DNA of 64,000 bases from Hirundichthys speculiger (GCA_018398805.1 JAGFBZ010000677.1:186001-250000), one strand, 5' to 3'; shown: positions 22,009 to 34,317, counted from the stretch's first letter. Program-made: numbers and translations. Notes: generated by a model from the letters alone, not told the origin.

Positions 22009-23279
22009 AAAAGAGTCAAGTGACTTCCTGGAGACGTTCATGTCTGCAGCTGCTCTTGTGGTCCGACAACTCATGAGTCTGGATGTAGAACATTCTTCTA
22101 CTTTATTTCTGAGACACACATACGGGCACCATCAGTTCATTTTCTCAACCAAAATGATTTAGTATGGGGAGTAAGGTAGTATTGGATGAATTTTTCTCTC
22201 TTTTTTTTTTTTACTACTTAATTTATTTTTACAATTCATGATATGTCCTAGTTTTCCCAGAATTAAAAAAAAATCAGAAAATAAAAAAACAAAAAATAAA
22301 AATCAGGCTACATGGACCATAATAAAAGGGACAAAAAAACACACAGACGCTAAAGCTCTCTGAGGACACTCATCACAGCGGCACGTCATCAGACGACGCG
22401 CCGCTGCAGCCGCAGACACGCGTCGCAACAATGAGTCATGAAGCCTGAAGCCAAAACACGCAGCGACACGGAGAGCAGAAGAAGGACCAGTAAGGATCTG
22501 AGCTGAAGCGTGGGACACAGACGAGTGGAAAATCAATCGATGGCGGGACCTTCTTCTTCAGCCCTCAGAGAAAAGGCCCTCGGTCGTCTGGACGGAGAAT
22601 CTGGGCCACCGGGCTCAGCTCTGGGTCAACACGAGGCCTCAGAAACAGACCGCTGACACCCAGGAGAGAAGTTCCAGCACTTAAGAGGACATCTAACAGG
22701 ACCGAGTCAAACATCTGTCCTCAGCTGGAGACTCTGACAGACCCTGAGACACGTGCTTTAAAATTCATTTTAAAATGGAGAGAGTCCCAAGAGCTTCACT
22801 AAAACCAGCAGTGATTTCTGCTCTGAGCTGAAATCCCTGCTAAAGGAACAGTTTTTGTCTTTATTCACAAAAATAAGAGAAAAAAAGACAGTTGGGAGCA
22901 ATAATTCTTTTATCCGCATCCACACATCTGTCAGCGACAACAGCAGCAGCCGCTAATAGATTCGATAAAACGGTGAAAAATGACGGCACGCTGCTGCTAT
23001 TTTTTAAAATGAGTGGAAAAAGAAGCTAAAGAGAACAACTGACATCCTCTAAAAAAAAAAAAAAGTAAATAGTTTGGAGAAAAAACACTAAAATAAAAAA
23101 CACATATATATTTCAACTAAATCATAAATTCCTTGGTGTTCTGACTGAAATTAAAAAGATTCCTCGGCGCTCCTCCGTCAGGAACATGTGTCAGGTGTGT
23201 TCTGGTCTTTGTCCTGAAGGACTCAGGTCTGTAACCTGCTCCGGGTCTCCGGGTCTGGACCGAGGCCCAAAGAAGGAAC
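22009..23279. other. cadps2 intron, no recognised gene
   Basis: Intron with a low-complexity AT-rich patch at 22195-22315, a CpG-rich patch near 22360-22480 and an A run near 23051-23064. No exon recognised. Confidence 0.45.
22198..22315. repeat. Dispersed AT-rich repeat, inverted partner at 24655-24800
   Basis: The segment ATGATATGTCCTAGTTTTCC CAGAATTAAAAAAAAATCAG (quoted in two parts) and its flanks match the reverse complement of 24690-24790 with few differences. The pair faces each other about 2.4 kb apart. Confidence 0.75.
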
Positions 23280-23434
23280 CACCTTCTGCATGTGTGTTCA
23301 GTGAGAGGCTTCTTCAGGTCCGCTGCAAGACGGAAAGATCCAGAAGATCATTCCTGCCAGCAGCCATCAGCCTCCACAACAAGACATAAAACCTTATTAT
23401 TATCAATTAATATTATTATTATTGCTAAAAAAAA

Positions 23435-23474
<40 letters not shown>

Positions 23475-23535
23475 TGCTACAGTGTTGAATTTCCCTTTAT
23501 GGGATAAATAAAGTATTTTTCATTTCATTTCATGG
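23280..23535 (+). mobile_element. LINE 3' end (Rex1-like), plus strand
   Basis: The plus frame at 23309-23389 gives SERLLQVRCKTERSRRSFLP AAISLHNKT then a stop, the typical C-terminus of Rex1/CR1-type ORFs ('R.RCRTxRFRRSFLPAAIxLxN'). A 3' region with A and GA runs and a tail GGGATAAATAAAGTATTTTT CATTTCATTTCAT follows. It is strongly 5'-truncated, as usual for LINE insertions. Confidence 0.85.
23428..23471. repeat. A-run followed by (GA)n microsatellite
   Basis: About 17 A then about 14 GA units within the LINE 3' end. Confidence 0.95.
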
Positions 23536-24376
23536 AAGCACCTCGAGGATGTTTTATTTCCCTCTCTGACAAGATGCCATCGGTCCTTTTCTATAAATCA
23601 TTCATTTAAAAAGAAACCATGAAGGTGAGTGTGATGTTCCCTGCAGCCGTCTCAGAGAGAAGAAAGTGGAGTCGACCTGAGGAGCAGAGACAAAGAGCAA
23701 CTCTGACCCCTGGTGGAGGAAGGTGAGAACAACATCTCCATCCTCTTTCCCCTGTGAACCAACCCAGATTACTCCAGTAAACCCTTTCATTTATCTAGTT
23801 TCTGCAGCAGGATGATGACCCTTCTTTACCAGGAGGGTCTGGGACCAGGACCGGGACCCGGAGGGCCCAAACCGGTGATTCATTCAGCCGTTTGTAGGAG
23901 GAAGACGCAGAATTACAAGACGAAGACACGGCGGGAAAGGAGAAAGAGGAATGCAAAGCAGGAAAGTAGACGGAAATATTAAGAAAAAAACAAACTTTCT
24001 GATTTAAAAAAAAAAAAAAAAAAAAATTAAAGCCGTGAATGAAAAGATAAAGCTGCAGAATTAAATAAGTTTCTCGTTGACTGTTAGGATCTGCTGCCAC
24101 CTTCTGGCGACAACAGGGAACTACACAGCTGACAGAGTTCACTAAACTATCTTAATACTATTCTGATTCAACATGAAACAGCACCCTCCTCCAACACATT
24201 TAATATGAAATATTAATCATTTAAATAGGTTAACTAAATACCTGCATAGATAGGCCACTTTCCCTTTTTTTTTTTATTTTATTTTATTTTTACAAAAGCT
24301 TAATTCACAATAAGAACTGTGTCTGCTGTATTATTGGATGTGAGTGGGGGGACTCCTGGGGGTGACTAGATCCCCA
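23536..24376. other. cadps2 intron, no recognised gene
   Basis: Intron with a 20-odd A run at about 24005-24027. Nothing else recognised. Confidence 0.45.
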
Positions 24377-24650
<274 letters not shown>

Positions 24651-24654
24651 TGTG

Positions 24655-24789
24655 TTTTTTCTGTTCCTTTTATTATGGTCTCTTGTAGCCTGCTTTTTAT
24701 TTTTTGTTTTTTTTTTTCTGATTTTTTTTAATTCTGGGAAAACTAGCATATCATGAATGTAAAAATATTAAGTAGTGTATAGTAAAAAA

Positions 24790-24800
<11 letters not shown>
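24655..24800. repeat. Inverted partner of 22198-22315
   Basis: Contains CTGATTTTTTTTAATTCTGG GAAAACTAGCATATCATGAA (in two parts), the reverse complement of the repeat at 22198. Confidence 0.75.
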
Positions 24801-24834
<34 letters not shown>

Positions 24835-24835
24835 C
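24785..24835. repeat. A-run plus (AT)n
   Basis: About 24 A followed by about 13 AT units. Confidence 0.95.
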
Positions 24836-24904
24836 TATATTTCATATTTTTTTCTTTTAAATTGATATAGCATATTGTGGTGTATGATGGCTTTTATTCT
24901 ATTT

Positions 24905-25003
24905 TAATGTACAATGTTTTTATTATTATATAAAGCACTTTGTGTTGCCTGTGGGCATGAAAAGTGCTTTATAAATAAAGTTTGATTTGATTTGATTTGA
25001 TTA
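24905..25003 (+). mobile_element. LINE 3' tail
   Basis: AAAGCACTTTGTGTTGCCTG ... AAAAGTGCTTTATAAATAAA G followed by TTTGATTTGATTTGATTTGA is a common fish LINE terminus. Only the tail remains. Confidence 0.65.
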
Positions 25004-25439
25004 TTAGATGATGACCACTTAAAAAAAAATCGAGTTACACTTTATTCTGACTGAACTTTAAATTAAAAACAACTTCTTAACATATTTTTGGTTAAAACTG
25101 CAGAAATGTCATTTTGACTTTATCCATTTAAAATCAGATGCACAGATCAGCTGTGGGAAATCTCCAGGGTTCTGTGCAGATGTGTAAAACAAAGACAGGT
25201 AGCGCTGCAGTGATTCACAAGTCATTTATAATAACTGATGCGGCCATTTTGAGCCACGACTACGACTCTGAGCTGCAAACTCCTTCAGTCTGAGCAGCAG
25301 GTAGAGCTGTTGGCCTTCAGATCCAGATGTGCTGCTCTGATGTTCAATCTCTTCAGACCAAAACCACAGAAGTGAACGATGAGATTCTTCTGTTTTTTTT
25401 GTCAGGCATGTACAAACTTGCTAAAAGGAGAGAAGTTCT
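25004..25439. other. cadps2 intron, no recognised gene
   Basis: Unique intron. Nothing recognised. Confidence 0.4.
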
Positions 25440-26300
25440 ACTACTCCCAGCTCCAGAAAAGGTTGGGACGCCGTGTAAACATCAGCTTGACTCTGACGGC
25501 AGCAACGCATCTCAGAAAAGGTTGGAACAGGAGCGACAGAAGGTTGGAGAAGTAATTAGTGCAGATCAGAAACAAATGGACGTGACTGGAGACATTTCAG
25601 AGGGACGGAGTCTTAAAAGACTCTAAAGATCCCACCATCTACAGTCCAAAAGATCAGCATTAAACACCAGCGTGAAGGTCTCCTGGACACCTAGAACCCA
25701 CTGATGGAGGTCAGAGTTGCATCATGGGAAGAAGAAGTCCTACGTGAACCCCACCAGCATCTTCTCTGGACCAATTATCATCTAAGATGCTCTGAGGATC
25801 AATAAAAACTGTTCTGAGGTCAGATGGACCAACCACGGAGGCGGTGACCTGCAGGTTGAAGAGGAGAGGAACCATCCAGCTGTTAACAGCTGCATCTCTG
25901 ATGCTCTGGGCTTGATTAGAGGCTATGGAGCAGCTGGAACATCTGGAAAGACTCCATCAATGAGGTTCCAGAGCAACATCTGCTCCATCCAGACAACGTC
26001 CCTCTTCTTTATTTCAGTAGGACGATGCTGAACCACAGACTGGATCATCACAGGAGAAGATCCAGCTGCTGAACTGGTCTGACTCCAGTCCAGATCTCTG
26101 ACCAGCAGAAAACATCTGGAGCATCAGAAGGTCCAGGACTGTTGAGCAGCTGGAATCCAGCTTCAGACCAGAACGGGACGACATTCCTCCGCTGAATCTC
26201 CACCAGCTGGTCTCCTCACTTCCCAGATGTTTTACAGACAGATGTTGCTGCACCAGATGTGCTGCTGCTGTCAACGTCAAAATGAGCCGATATTTTCCAT
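25440..26300 (+). mobile_element. Tc1/mariner-like transposon relic
   Basis: The start has the fish terminus type AAAAGGTTGGGACGCCGTGT AAA. The body follows a degenerate mariner-like transposase gene at DNA level: AAAACTGTTCTGAGGTCAGA (the 'TVLRSD' catalytic block), GGAAAGACTCCATCAATGAG, CTCCAGTCCAGATCTCTGAC CAGCAGAAAACATCTGGAGC (the 'SPDL.PAENIW' block) and ending CAGATGTTTTACAGACAGAT GTTG. Frames are broken throughout. The 3' terminus is eroded. Confidence 0.75.
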
Positions 26301-26654
26301 GAAAGAGTGACTGATACGTTCTGCTGGGATGGGATTTTCACCTCACTTCCTGCCTTCTGTTTTTTATTTATGTTTGTCTCACACAGCGCCCAGACTTACT
26401 GGTACATTCAGAGGAGGAGGAGGGGGAGGGGCTTCAGTGAGGAGGCGGGGCTTCAGTAAAGAGAAAAGAAATGGTCTCAGATCATAGCGCTATAAAGGAT
26501 TAAAGATCTTTCCGGCATCCCTTCCTCACGCCAACCAGATCTGTGCATCACGTGACTCCAAAACCCCAGGTCCAGTTCTGGCAGAGGAACCGTGTCTTCC
26601 ACACAATCCAGACCCGCTGAAATGAATAAACCCGAGGACGGAGAACCCACTGAC
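26301..26654. other. cadps2 intron, no recognised gene
   Basis: Short intron part with a GGAGG-rich patch at about 26412-26455. Nothing else recognised. Confidence 0.45.
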
Positions 26655-26794
26655 CCGCTGTGCTTCATGTTGGCAGGTTTGTCCACTCGGACGGCCAGTT
26701 TGATCTTCAGGTCCGTGTCCTGGCTGTTCTTGGGGACGACCATCCGGTGGAGCTCCGCCTGCTTCGGTCCGTTGGTGGTGGGGTTCAGGACCAC
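26655..26794 (-). CDS. cadps2: cadps2 exon: end of C2, start of PH region
   Basis: The 140-bp minus-strand exon begins after a CAG acceptor with GTG (Val) in phase 0 and ends AGC GG|GTCAGT. The two leftover bases are completed by the G at 16781 to make Gly. It encodes [40 protein letters not shown] and ANMKHS: the last C2 strands and the entry to the PH domain. [13 protein letters not shown] is CADPS2-type; CADPS has a SEWHKMTVSKN-type sequence here. Frames running past the donor and into the other strand are shadows. The downstream intron is 9.9 kb, the upstream one 1.6 kb. Confidence 0.95.
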
Positions 26795-27089
26795 CTGAAG
26801 GAGGACAGAAACAAATAAGATAAAATAAAATCAGAAGCAGTTGGGATCCTCTCTGGGTTTCAGCTGGAGACGAGTGCATCGCGGCGACAGTGAAGCACGG
26901 AGGTGGGAGTGTGATTGTCAGTGACGGCTACGCTCCTGGTGAGGAACGAGACACGCCGTTATCTATCTGAGCTCTGAAATGTGTTGTGTTCATCCAGAGA
27001 TGCAGCAGTGCTGTCTGGGGTTGTAGTTAAGGTACATTTGTTTATCTTCTACCTAATTAAACTGGCTGTGGAACTAGGAATTCAGATGT
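26795..27089. other. cadps2 intron, no recognised gene
   Basis: Short unique intron portion. Nothing recognised. Confidence 0.4.
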
Positions 27090-28255
27090 TACGCTGTCAA
27101 ACTAGGGAAAATCTGATATCTCGATTATAGTGACCAAATTATCGCGGTTTACGATATTATCGTGGTATTCTTAATTGCTTTATAAATGTCTAAAAAACAC
27201 ATACATTTAAATAATTTCACAAAATCTTGTGATTTTCTTGTCGTACTAAAACATCAGAAGCCAAATTCTTATCAAAATGAAACTTTCACATGAAAAGGGC
27301 AAACAACTGGCACAGAAAGAGGTTTATTTTTTAAATGAACAAAATAAATAACAGGAACAAAGCTTTATTTGTCTGGTGCAAATTTAAATAAACACTTTAA
27401 CAACCATAGTAGGTCAAAATATACAAACAATTATCAGGAACAAAAATTATAGTGAAGTTCAAATGAAATAAACTTTGGACTTTAAGCTGAACCTTAAATA
27501 CGTATAAATGTGCAAATAAAGAAACAGTTGTAAAGGAGCCAAATATGTTGTTATGAATTGTAGTTCACTCTGTGTGTCTGTGGGTGTCGCTGTGTTGTTA
27601 CCTGAGGGTCAGGTATAAAGGTAGCTGCCTGTTAATGGTTAGGTGTCTGACCCAGAAGGGCAAAAGGTTTTTGACCGCTGTGGCGCTAACTGCTGGCGTT
27701 ATGGTTGTCAGATCAGTTAATGGAATAAATTAATATTTTAACTGCATCAGAAGAACATCGTTCCGGTCCTTTTTCAATCAACACGCAACGGTAACGTTTA
27801 AATGTGAGTTAGCGAAGCGCGTCAACCAGGTTACTCTTGGTCAAACATCTCAGTAGCTTGAAGCATTAGCCTTAGCTCCTTCAAGTTGCTTCTACAAATT
27901 ACAATAAAATGTAAACAAGTGCTCTGTAGACAGGATAACTGTCCTCCACCAGTTGTCCCTCTGCATTCTTAAAAAAAAAAAAAAAATATGCCCAGACCTC
28001 GGATTTCGTCCTTTTAGTGGGTTGGTAAATGTCCTGCGTGCTATCACCTTTCCACCATGCTAACGTTACGATGCCGATGTTACAAGCTACATATTCACAT
28101 GAGACACAGTCACGAGTCGCTCGCAGACTTGAATGAGGCTGATATTACATATCCTGGTAATCGACCGCGATAATGAGATGAAGTCAAACATAAACGGTAA
28201 TTGTTATCGCGTAAAATTTTACCGCGCTTTACTGTAATACCGATAACCGCTCCAT
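27090..28255. mobile_element. Probable non-autonomous hAT-like element with an inner insert
   Basis: Both ends carry related, oppositely oriented TATCGCGGTT / AACCGCGATA-type subterminal sequence (27120-27170 and 28155-28250), a style seen in fish hAT elements. The inner part at about 27549-27783 looks LTR-like or like another insert (TGTTATGAATTGTAGTTCAC ... TTCCGGTCCTTTTTCAATCA), but no target duplication was found. No coding sequence. Confidence 0.5.
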
Positions 28256-28441
28256 CTCAATGTCAAACATGTTTTTTTGTCGATGGAAGGTGTAGTGCTT
28301 GAAGAGGACGTGACACAGCAGAGAACTCTGGACCCGTGGAGACTCTCTGCTGTGGTCCGTCCCGCCGTTAGTAGTAACGGTGATGCTGTGGGGCTCTGAC
28401 AGTCCCGCCGTCCCTCCGTCCAGCGGTGCATGTGCACTCAC

Positions 28442-28553
28442 CCTGCCCAGCTCCTTGTCCTCCAACGCCAGGACGCCGGTGCTCTCTGTGAAGAGCTTGA
28501 CTTTGACCGAAGGCAGCGGGTGAGTCGTGGTGAAGTCCCCCTGAGTCCCCCAC
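28442..28553 (-). CDS. cadps2: cadps2 exon: central C2 domain
   Basis: The 112-bp minus-strand exon starts after a TTTCAG acceptor, its first G completing a Gln codon (CA|G) from the exon at 40846, and ends AGG|GTGAGT in phase 0. It encodes [20 protein letters not shown] and [17 protein letters not shown], the central strands of the C2 domain. In CAPS proteins this domain takes part in calcium-dependent activation and dimerisation, although it lacks a standard full set of calcium ligands. The intron toward the 5' end of the gene is 12.3 kb and repeat-filled. Confidence 0.95.
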
Positions 28554-29216
28554 CTGAAAGACACCAGGACACCACAACCGCCGCTGATTCAAGGTGGAAC
28601 GTAGGGAAACACTGAAACTAGCACATAGTTCACCTGCAGCCACGTGGTAAAGACAGGAGAGCTAAAAAATAGAGATAAAAAAAACACTGAAAAAGCTTTT
28701 GATCAGTGGATGACAGGCAGAAAGTTGTGGACAAGTTGGTCCAATGCAACTTGAACCAGTTTCTGGTGCTGGGCTGGTACTGAAACCAGCTACAGGTCAG
28801 TTCAACCGTGGAGCATCTGAAGAACCCCCCATCAGAACTGAAAAGGGACTGCAGGTCTAATGTGGGGTGGAGGACGGGTCACTCAACCCTCATTTCAATA
28901 GTCTTCTGACAGCAGGTGACCCGGCGACCTCGATGCCCCGACTGGAAGCCGCTCGGTCACATAAGATGGAGCCGACGCATTCACATTTTAGAAATGGACC
29001 CCCATCTGAACGGGGAGTGACAGGATCTGTGATCTGAGGCGAACGAGGATTTCTGGGACCTTTAATGGCCAACGGGTCAAACTGAAACACCCAACAGAGT
29101 TAAAGGAGACGCAAACTTGCTATTTAATCTTTTTACTTCCGCGCCGAAGCAGTTTTTATTCTCTCTGGAGGATCTGTTCTTGCAGCGTCACATTTGTTTG
29201 GTACGATGCTCCAGAC
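28554..29216. other. cadps2 intron, no recognised gene
   Basis: Unique intron. Nothing recognised. Confidence 0.45.
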
Positions 29217-30658
29217 CAGCCTTTCTCAACCGGGGTGTCGCGGCACACTGGGGTGTCGTCAAACAAATGACCTATTCTGACATTTCATATACAGTGGTAC
29301 CTCTACTTATGAACGTTTCTACATACGAAATTTTCAGGTTACGAAACGCCTCAACGGGAAAATATTGCCTCTTGTTACGTGAGAAATTTCAGGATACGAA
29401 AGGCAGAAATCCAGTAGCGCTGCTACTCGCAGCTCCCAGAGTTTACTGAACGTAAACATAGCTGTCGGCTCTGTATCTCAGTTTGAAAGCGGTGCGTCCG
29501 AGCTGCTCTGCCATTGGCTATCGCTTAGCATCTTCCTGGCATCCCATTGGCTAGGAGGGCCCCTTGTCTGTATGAGCGTAACCCAGCAACCAGGTAAACA
29601 AACAATTTTTACCTCCACCAAGGAGGTTCTGTTTTTGTTTATCTGTCTGCCTGTATTCAAGATAACTCAAAAAGTCATTGATGGATTTTGATTTAATTTT
29701 CAGTAGTTGTCAGAAATGTGAAAAGGAAGAACTGATTTCATTTTGGGTTTGATCCGGAAAAAAATCCTGGATTCTGGACCACTCTCAAATTTTCGATAAT
29801 TGTTGCGTTTAGTGCTTTTCTAGTTCTAACATGTATTTCTTACAGGTTTTTATGTCATTTCATGAATTATTTATAATTTATAAAAAATAATGTTTGAATT
29901 TTGGGGGGCTTGGAACAGATTAGGACATTTACATGGAAAACACGTCCCTACTTAATAAATTTTCAGGTTATGAAACTACTTCCAGAACCAATTAATTTCA
30001 TAAGTAGAGGTACCACTGTATAAATATATGAATGCATACATAAATACATACTTTTTGCCTATGAATGAATGAATGAATGAAATAAATAAATAAGATACAT
30101 AATTGGACATGAAATGAATAATAAAAATATGTCTCACATGTCCATTTCCCAATGTTAACAACGTCAGTACGGGGTCAGCGTAAGGTCAACGTGACTGCCC
30201 AGTTAGCTTACGTCGTAATATCATTTAACCGCTGGAATTTTATTTCACAGATAGCAAAGAGAACTTTTTAGCAGCATCATGGATCGTTTTCTAAAAAGAA
30301 AAGCCCCACAGGAACAGATCATCACAGAGGAGCCGACTTCTTCATCAAGCCTTCATCCACCAGCTCTGAATCTGCTCCATAGGTAGCAAAGGTAGCTGCT
30401 AGCGATAAGGCTAAAAAGAGGCAATACAAGGATGATGGATGGAAGCAAGCACATCACGGATGAAAAGAAGCTTTCCTGCTGAGGCCTACTCTGGTGCAGT
30501 TATCCTGTTCAGGTTATTTAAACTAAATAAACGGGACGTATGCATTTACAGTCGGAGCGATGCAGTGTGGCTTTGGATTATATTTTACTCTGGGGTGTCG
30601 TGAGATTTTATTCACTTTTGAAAGGTGTCGTGACTGAAAAAAAGGTTGAGAAAGGCTG
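29217..30658 (+). mobile_element. Composite hAT-like element, copy 1
   Basis: The ends are CAGCCTTTCTCAACC and its exact inverse. At about 30280 an ATG opens a short frame MDRFLKRKAPQEQIITEEPT (then SSSSLHPPALNLLHR) that is soon stopped. It resembles the N-terminus of ZBED/Charlie-type hAT transposases, so the element is hAT-derived and defective. A second element (29292-30018) sits near its left end. A 1.48-kb copy with the same architecture lies at 41066-42543. The 8-bp target duplication is not clear. Confidence 0.82.
29292..30018. mobile_element. Nested TA-inserting MITE (pogo/Tigger-like ends)
   Basis: The ends are CAGTGGTACCTCTACTTATG and the inverse of CAGTGGTACCTCTACTTATG, each next to TA (29290-29291 and 30019-30020). 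The terminus resembles pogo/Tigger or mariner-group MITEs. It is non-coding and lies inside the composite element. The same insertion exists in copy 2. Confidence 0.85.
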
Positions 30659-30854
30659 ATCTAGAGGACTTCTGCATGGATGACTGTTGCTGGAGTCAGT
30701 TCTCGTCCGCCCAACGGGACGTCGACAGTCTCGGTGTTTCGCGTGTTTCTGCCCCTGATGTGACCAGTTCCTGCATCGGGCCCAGCAGGTTTTGGGGCCC
30801 AGCAGGTTTTTGGGCCGGAGCAGCGACTGGCATTTTCTTTGCAAGTGGCTCCAA
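30659..30854. other. Intron between hAT and telomere-like tract
   Basis: Unique sequence with two copies of GGGGCCCAGCAGGTTTT-like wording near 30780-30812. Nothing else recognised. Confidence 0.4.
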
Positions 30855-30899
30855 GTTAGGGTTAGGGTTAGGGGGTTAGGGTTAGGGTTAGGGTTAAGG
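30855..30899 (+). repeat. Short interstitial telomere-like tract (TTAGGG)n
   Basis: About seven TTAGGG-type units, with one GGGGG variant, G-rich on the plus strand. Opposite in orientation to the array at 11376. Confidence 0.93.
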
Positions 30900-32524
30900 T
30901 TCTGAACCGGAACTGGAACCAGAATGGTAGAACTGGAATACTTGTAATCATTCTGGACACGTACGAGCCGCTAACCCCAGTGAGATGACGCAGAGCGACG
31001 GAATAATACGAGTTTAAACATTCCAGTGGGACCAAGCGGTGCCGTCGGCGTCGGCTGTTGCTCATCTCAGACTCTCATGGAGCTCAGTGACACCTGCTGG
31101 AGGATGCAGATGCAGCAACTACACCAGCTCCCATGACTGCTTTTAAGGATACAGTCACATTAGCGGTACAGGCGTCCTGGAAAAGCCCGTGCACCCTCGT
31201 GGAACATCATTAACTCCTTATTTCTTAGATGACCCATCTGATCTCTTGAGTTGTGTCAAACGCCGTTGGTGGGGATTATGGGGACTATTTGAGCTTGTGG
31301 TGGCATGAAACATCCGTGGTTCCCCATGGCAACTAGCTACTGATCTGGACATTAAGGTAAGTGACGCCTACAAAGCAGAGGAGGATATAAAAAGATATGA
31401 GTTCTCTCCCAGAGTGCAGTTCCAACCCTCTGATGCGTCGTTGAGAAAAGGCATTTTAAAGCAACTAGGTAGTGGAGAAAAGATGGTTGGCGTGGACGTT
31501 CCCTGCGACGAGCTGACGTACAAGCAGGTCTGACAGGAAAAGAGAGCCTCGAGGATAAAATCTCCCCCGCAACTTCCTCAAAAATGGCATTTTTGAAAGC
31601 TGCAGAGCTGAAATGTTCCAGAAACGAGCGTGATGGATGGATGCAGTCGGCCCCTGGGTCCTAACGAGCACTGGCCGCTGAGACGTGGTGCTTTTCTGCA
31701 GCCGCGGCCACAGTTTACCTCCCAGGAGTGTCTGGCCTCCCAAACTGGCCTCATTTTCTTTTCTTTTTTGACATCACAACACAATTAAAGGTAAATAATT
31801 TAGGAGGGTTACCCAGTGCAGATCGGTCCTAGTCACCAAATACCCAAAGAAAGTCTTAAAGAGGGACTAGAGACGACTAGACCATCACCTCCAGACTCCT
31901 CTGCTGATCCCATGCATGCTGCTCTGTCTACATACGTCTTTCACAAGCAGCTTCTTATCTCACGAACTTGGTGCTCCCATCTGTAGTTTTAATTTGATGA
32001 ACAAATGTGCGGTATTTGGTTAAAGAGGACAGTAACTTCTGCTGTTCAAAGCCCCTGTAGGAGCAGCAGCATCTCCTGCAAACCAGCCAACGACCCCCAG
32101 CGGCATGTTTGGATGCCAACGGTCCACCTTGGGATCCAACCTGTTCGTTCTAAGATAATAACGATTCTCATTTATCTCTGCGATTCTGCACGAAACAAAA
32201 CAGTTATGGATATTGCATCTCTGTCAGCGGTGGATCCCTTTAACCGTCTCCCGCTGGTTCTCTTCCCTCTGTTATCAGGTTATTACGGGTCTCTGATGAG
32301 CGTTGGGAGCTGAAACAAGAAAAAATAAACAGACATACTTCATTTACATCCAGGATCGATTGAATTAATTCATGCCCTTTTGTTTCAAGCCCCCCACCTG
32401 CAGTGAAGTTTATTCGCTCTGTGTAGAACTGTACATGTTAGAGACAAAACGATCACCAGGCACGCACTTTTATGGTTTCTTAAGTCAATGACAGATGACA
32501 CTCCTCTGTAATTAAGGCTGTTAA
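30900..32524. other. cadps2 intron, no recognised gene
   Basis: About 1.6 kb of unique-looking intron. Frames at 31465-31784 and 32005-32313 resemble nothing known. Confidence 0.5.
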
Positions 32525-34317
32525 GAACTCAAGCAGTTCTTCAACAGGTTCGACACTGTAGCCACACCCCCTTCCACTGTAGCTCCTCCTCCTCCTCAAC
32601 TAGAGGACATCTCCACTGCTGCTTCTTCTTATCTACAAGTGTGTCTCTCAACCACAGCTCCTCCATCATGAAGACCCTGGAGCGGCTGATTCTACACCTG
32701 CTGAAACTTGAGGTCAAAGACCAGCTGGATCTCCTGCAGTTTGCATCCAGACAACACATTGGAGTGAATGATCCAGTCCTCTACCTTCTCTACCGTGGTC
32801 TCTCTCATCTGGAGGAACCTGGCGCTGATGTGAGAATGATGTTCTTTGTTTTTTCAGCACCATCCAAACCAACATCCTCAAAGACAAGCTCACAGAGATG
32901 GAGTGGACCCTTCCTTTGTTTCCTGGATCACAGATTATCTGACAGAAAGGCCACAGGTTGTCAGGTTGGGGAACTGTCTTTCTGGGACTCCACAAGGAAC
33001 TGTTCTGGCTCCACTAATGTTCACATTGTACACAGCAGACTTTAACTACAACTCTGAGTCCTGCCACATCCAGAAATACTGGGATGAAACTACTATTGTG
33101 GCCTGTATCAGGAATGATCAAGAATCTGAATACTGTAGAGGTCTTTACGGGTCCACTTTCATGGATCCGAACCTGAATGGACCCGTGGAAATTCGACCCG
33201 AAACCGACCCGACCCGAGTCTTTAGTTTCCGACCACGAACAGAGCTACCTGAATAGAACCAAGACAATCCAGCCCATAGCTGCTCATGTTAAAGTTGTCT
33301 AGCGTTGAATAAAACTTGATTTTCTAACCTAAAGTTGTCTTCTTCTACCTGGTTCAGTTGCTGCATAGGCTACGTGATGTAAACAACAATAAATCCACGT
33401 CGTTATTTTCTTTGTGGATACAGATGCTATTGGTAGCAACTGCTAAGGCTAATAGCCTACACCGGTCAGGACGTGTCGTAAATATGTTCTCTCATCCAGC
33501 GTTGTCATGTTGGCGATCCGTTGTGCTTGACAGCTGCCGGGCAAACTGCTAATAACACGCTACGGCTACACGGTTGTTTCATGACAAACATGCCACGTTA
33601 ATTAATAATTAATTTAACTGCCCCGAGTCCTGACATTAGCTGCCAACGCCAATATCTTTACCTCTCTGGAGTAAACGCGGACCCAGCCTGTCAGAGAGCA
33701 CCGACCGGACCCGAGACTAACTGTACTGATTCCGACCCGAACCTAGAGTCATGTCTTTTGAATGGACCCGAGACCTGATTCGGGTCGGGTCGGAACCTCG
33801 ATTTTTCGGTTGTTCCGAAGACCTCTAGAATACTGGGATCTGATAAAAGCCTTCAGTGACTGGAGTCATAATAACTGCCTCATACTGAACAACTCAAAGA
33901 CAAAGGAAATGATACTGGATTTCCGGAGGTCCAAGCCTTCATTTCAGCCAGTGAACAACTGTGGGGTGGACATTGAGGTGGTGCCAACCTATAAATATCT
34001 AGGTGTACATCTGGATAACAAGTTGGACTGGTCCCTGAACACAGATGCTCTCTACAAAAAGGGGCAGAGCTTCTTCTTCTTCTTCTTCTTAAGGAAGCTC
34101 AGATCTCTAAACATCTGCAAGAAGATGCTGCAGATGTTTTATCATTCTGTTGTGGTCAGTGCTTTGTTCTCTGCTGCCATCTTCTGGGGAGGAAGTTTAT
34201 GAACAAAGCAGGAAAGGAGGCTGGACAGGATGGAGAAGAAGGCTGACTCTGTAATGGGAGTCAGGATGGATTCATGGAGGATGTGGTGGAGAGATATTCT
34301 ATGAGGACTGATGAGGC
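32525..34317 (+). mobile_element. Rex1-like LINE, reverse-transcriptase part (split by a hAT)
   Basis: Plus-strand frames give, in order, ELKQFFNRFDTVATPPST, an RT core with SIMKTLERLILHLLKLEV and WITDYLTERPQVVRLGN, then GTPQGTVLAPLMFTLYTADF, and HIQKYWDETTIVA. In the last, the expected [F/Y]xDD active-site pair has become DE. After a hAT insertion (33136-33827) the ORF resumes with YWDLIKAFSDWSHNNCLILN, KYLGVHLDNKLDWS and MFYHSVVVSALFSAAIFWGG. A (TTC)n tract lies at about 34069-34091. Frameshifts and lost segments make it inactive. The 3' part is interrupted by the minisatellite and resumes at 36992. Confidence 0.92.
33136..33827. mobile_element. hAT element with perfect 8-bp target duplication
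   Basis: The 692-bp element begins TAGAGGTCTTTACGG and ends CCGAAGACCTCTA (inverse). It is flanked on both sides by GAATACTG (33128-33135 and 33828-33835), a perfect hAT-type duplication within the LINE. Subterminal sequence repeats GACCCGA motifs. Non-coding. Confidence 0.95.

Noticed and set aside
27549..27783. Solo LTR
   Set aside because: TG...CA-like ends are suggestive, but no flanking duplication or second copy was found in the window.
28368..28643. Frames overlapping the C2 exon in other phases
   Set aside because: Shadows of the exon 28442-28553, which has the conserved sequence and matching splice phases.
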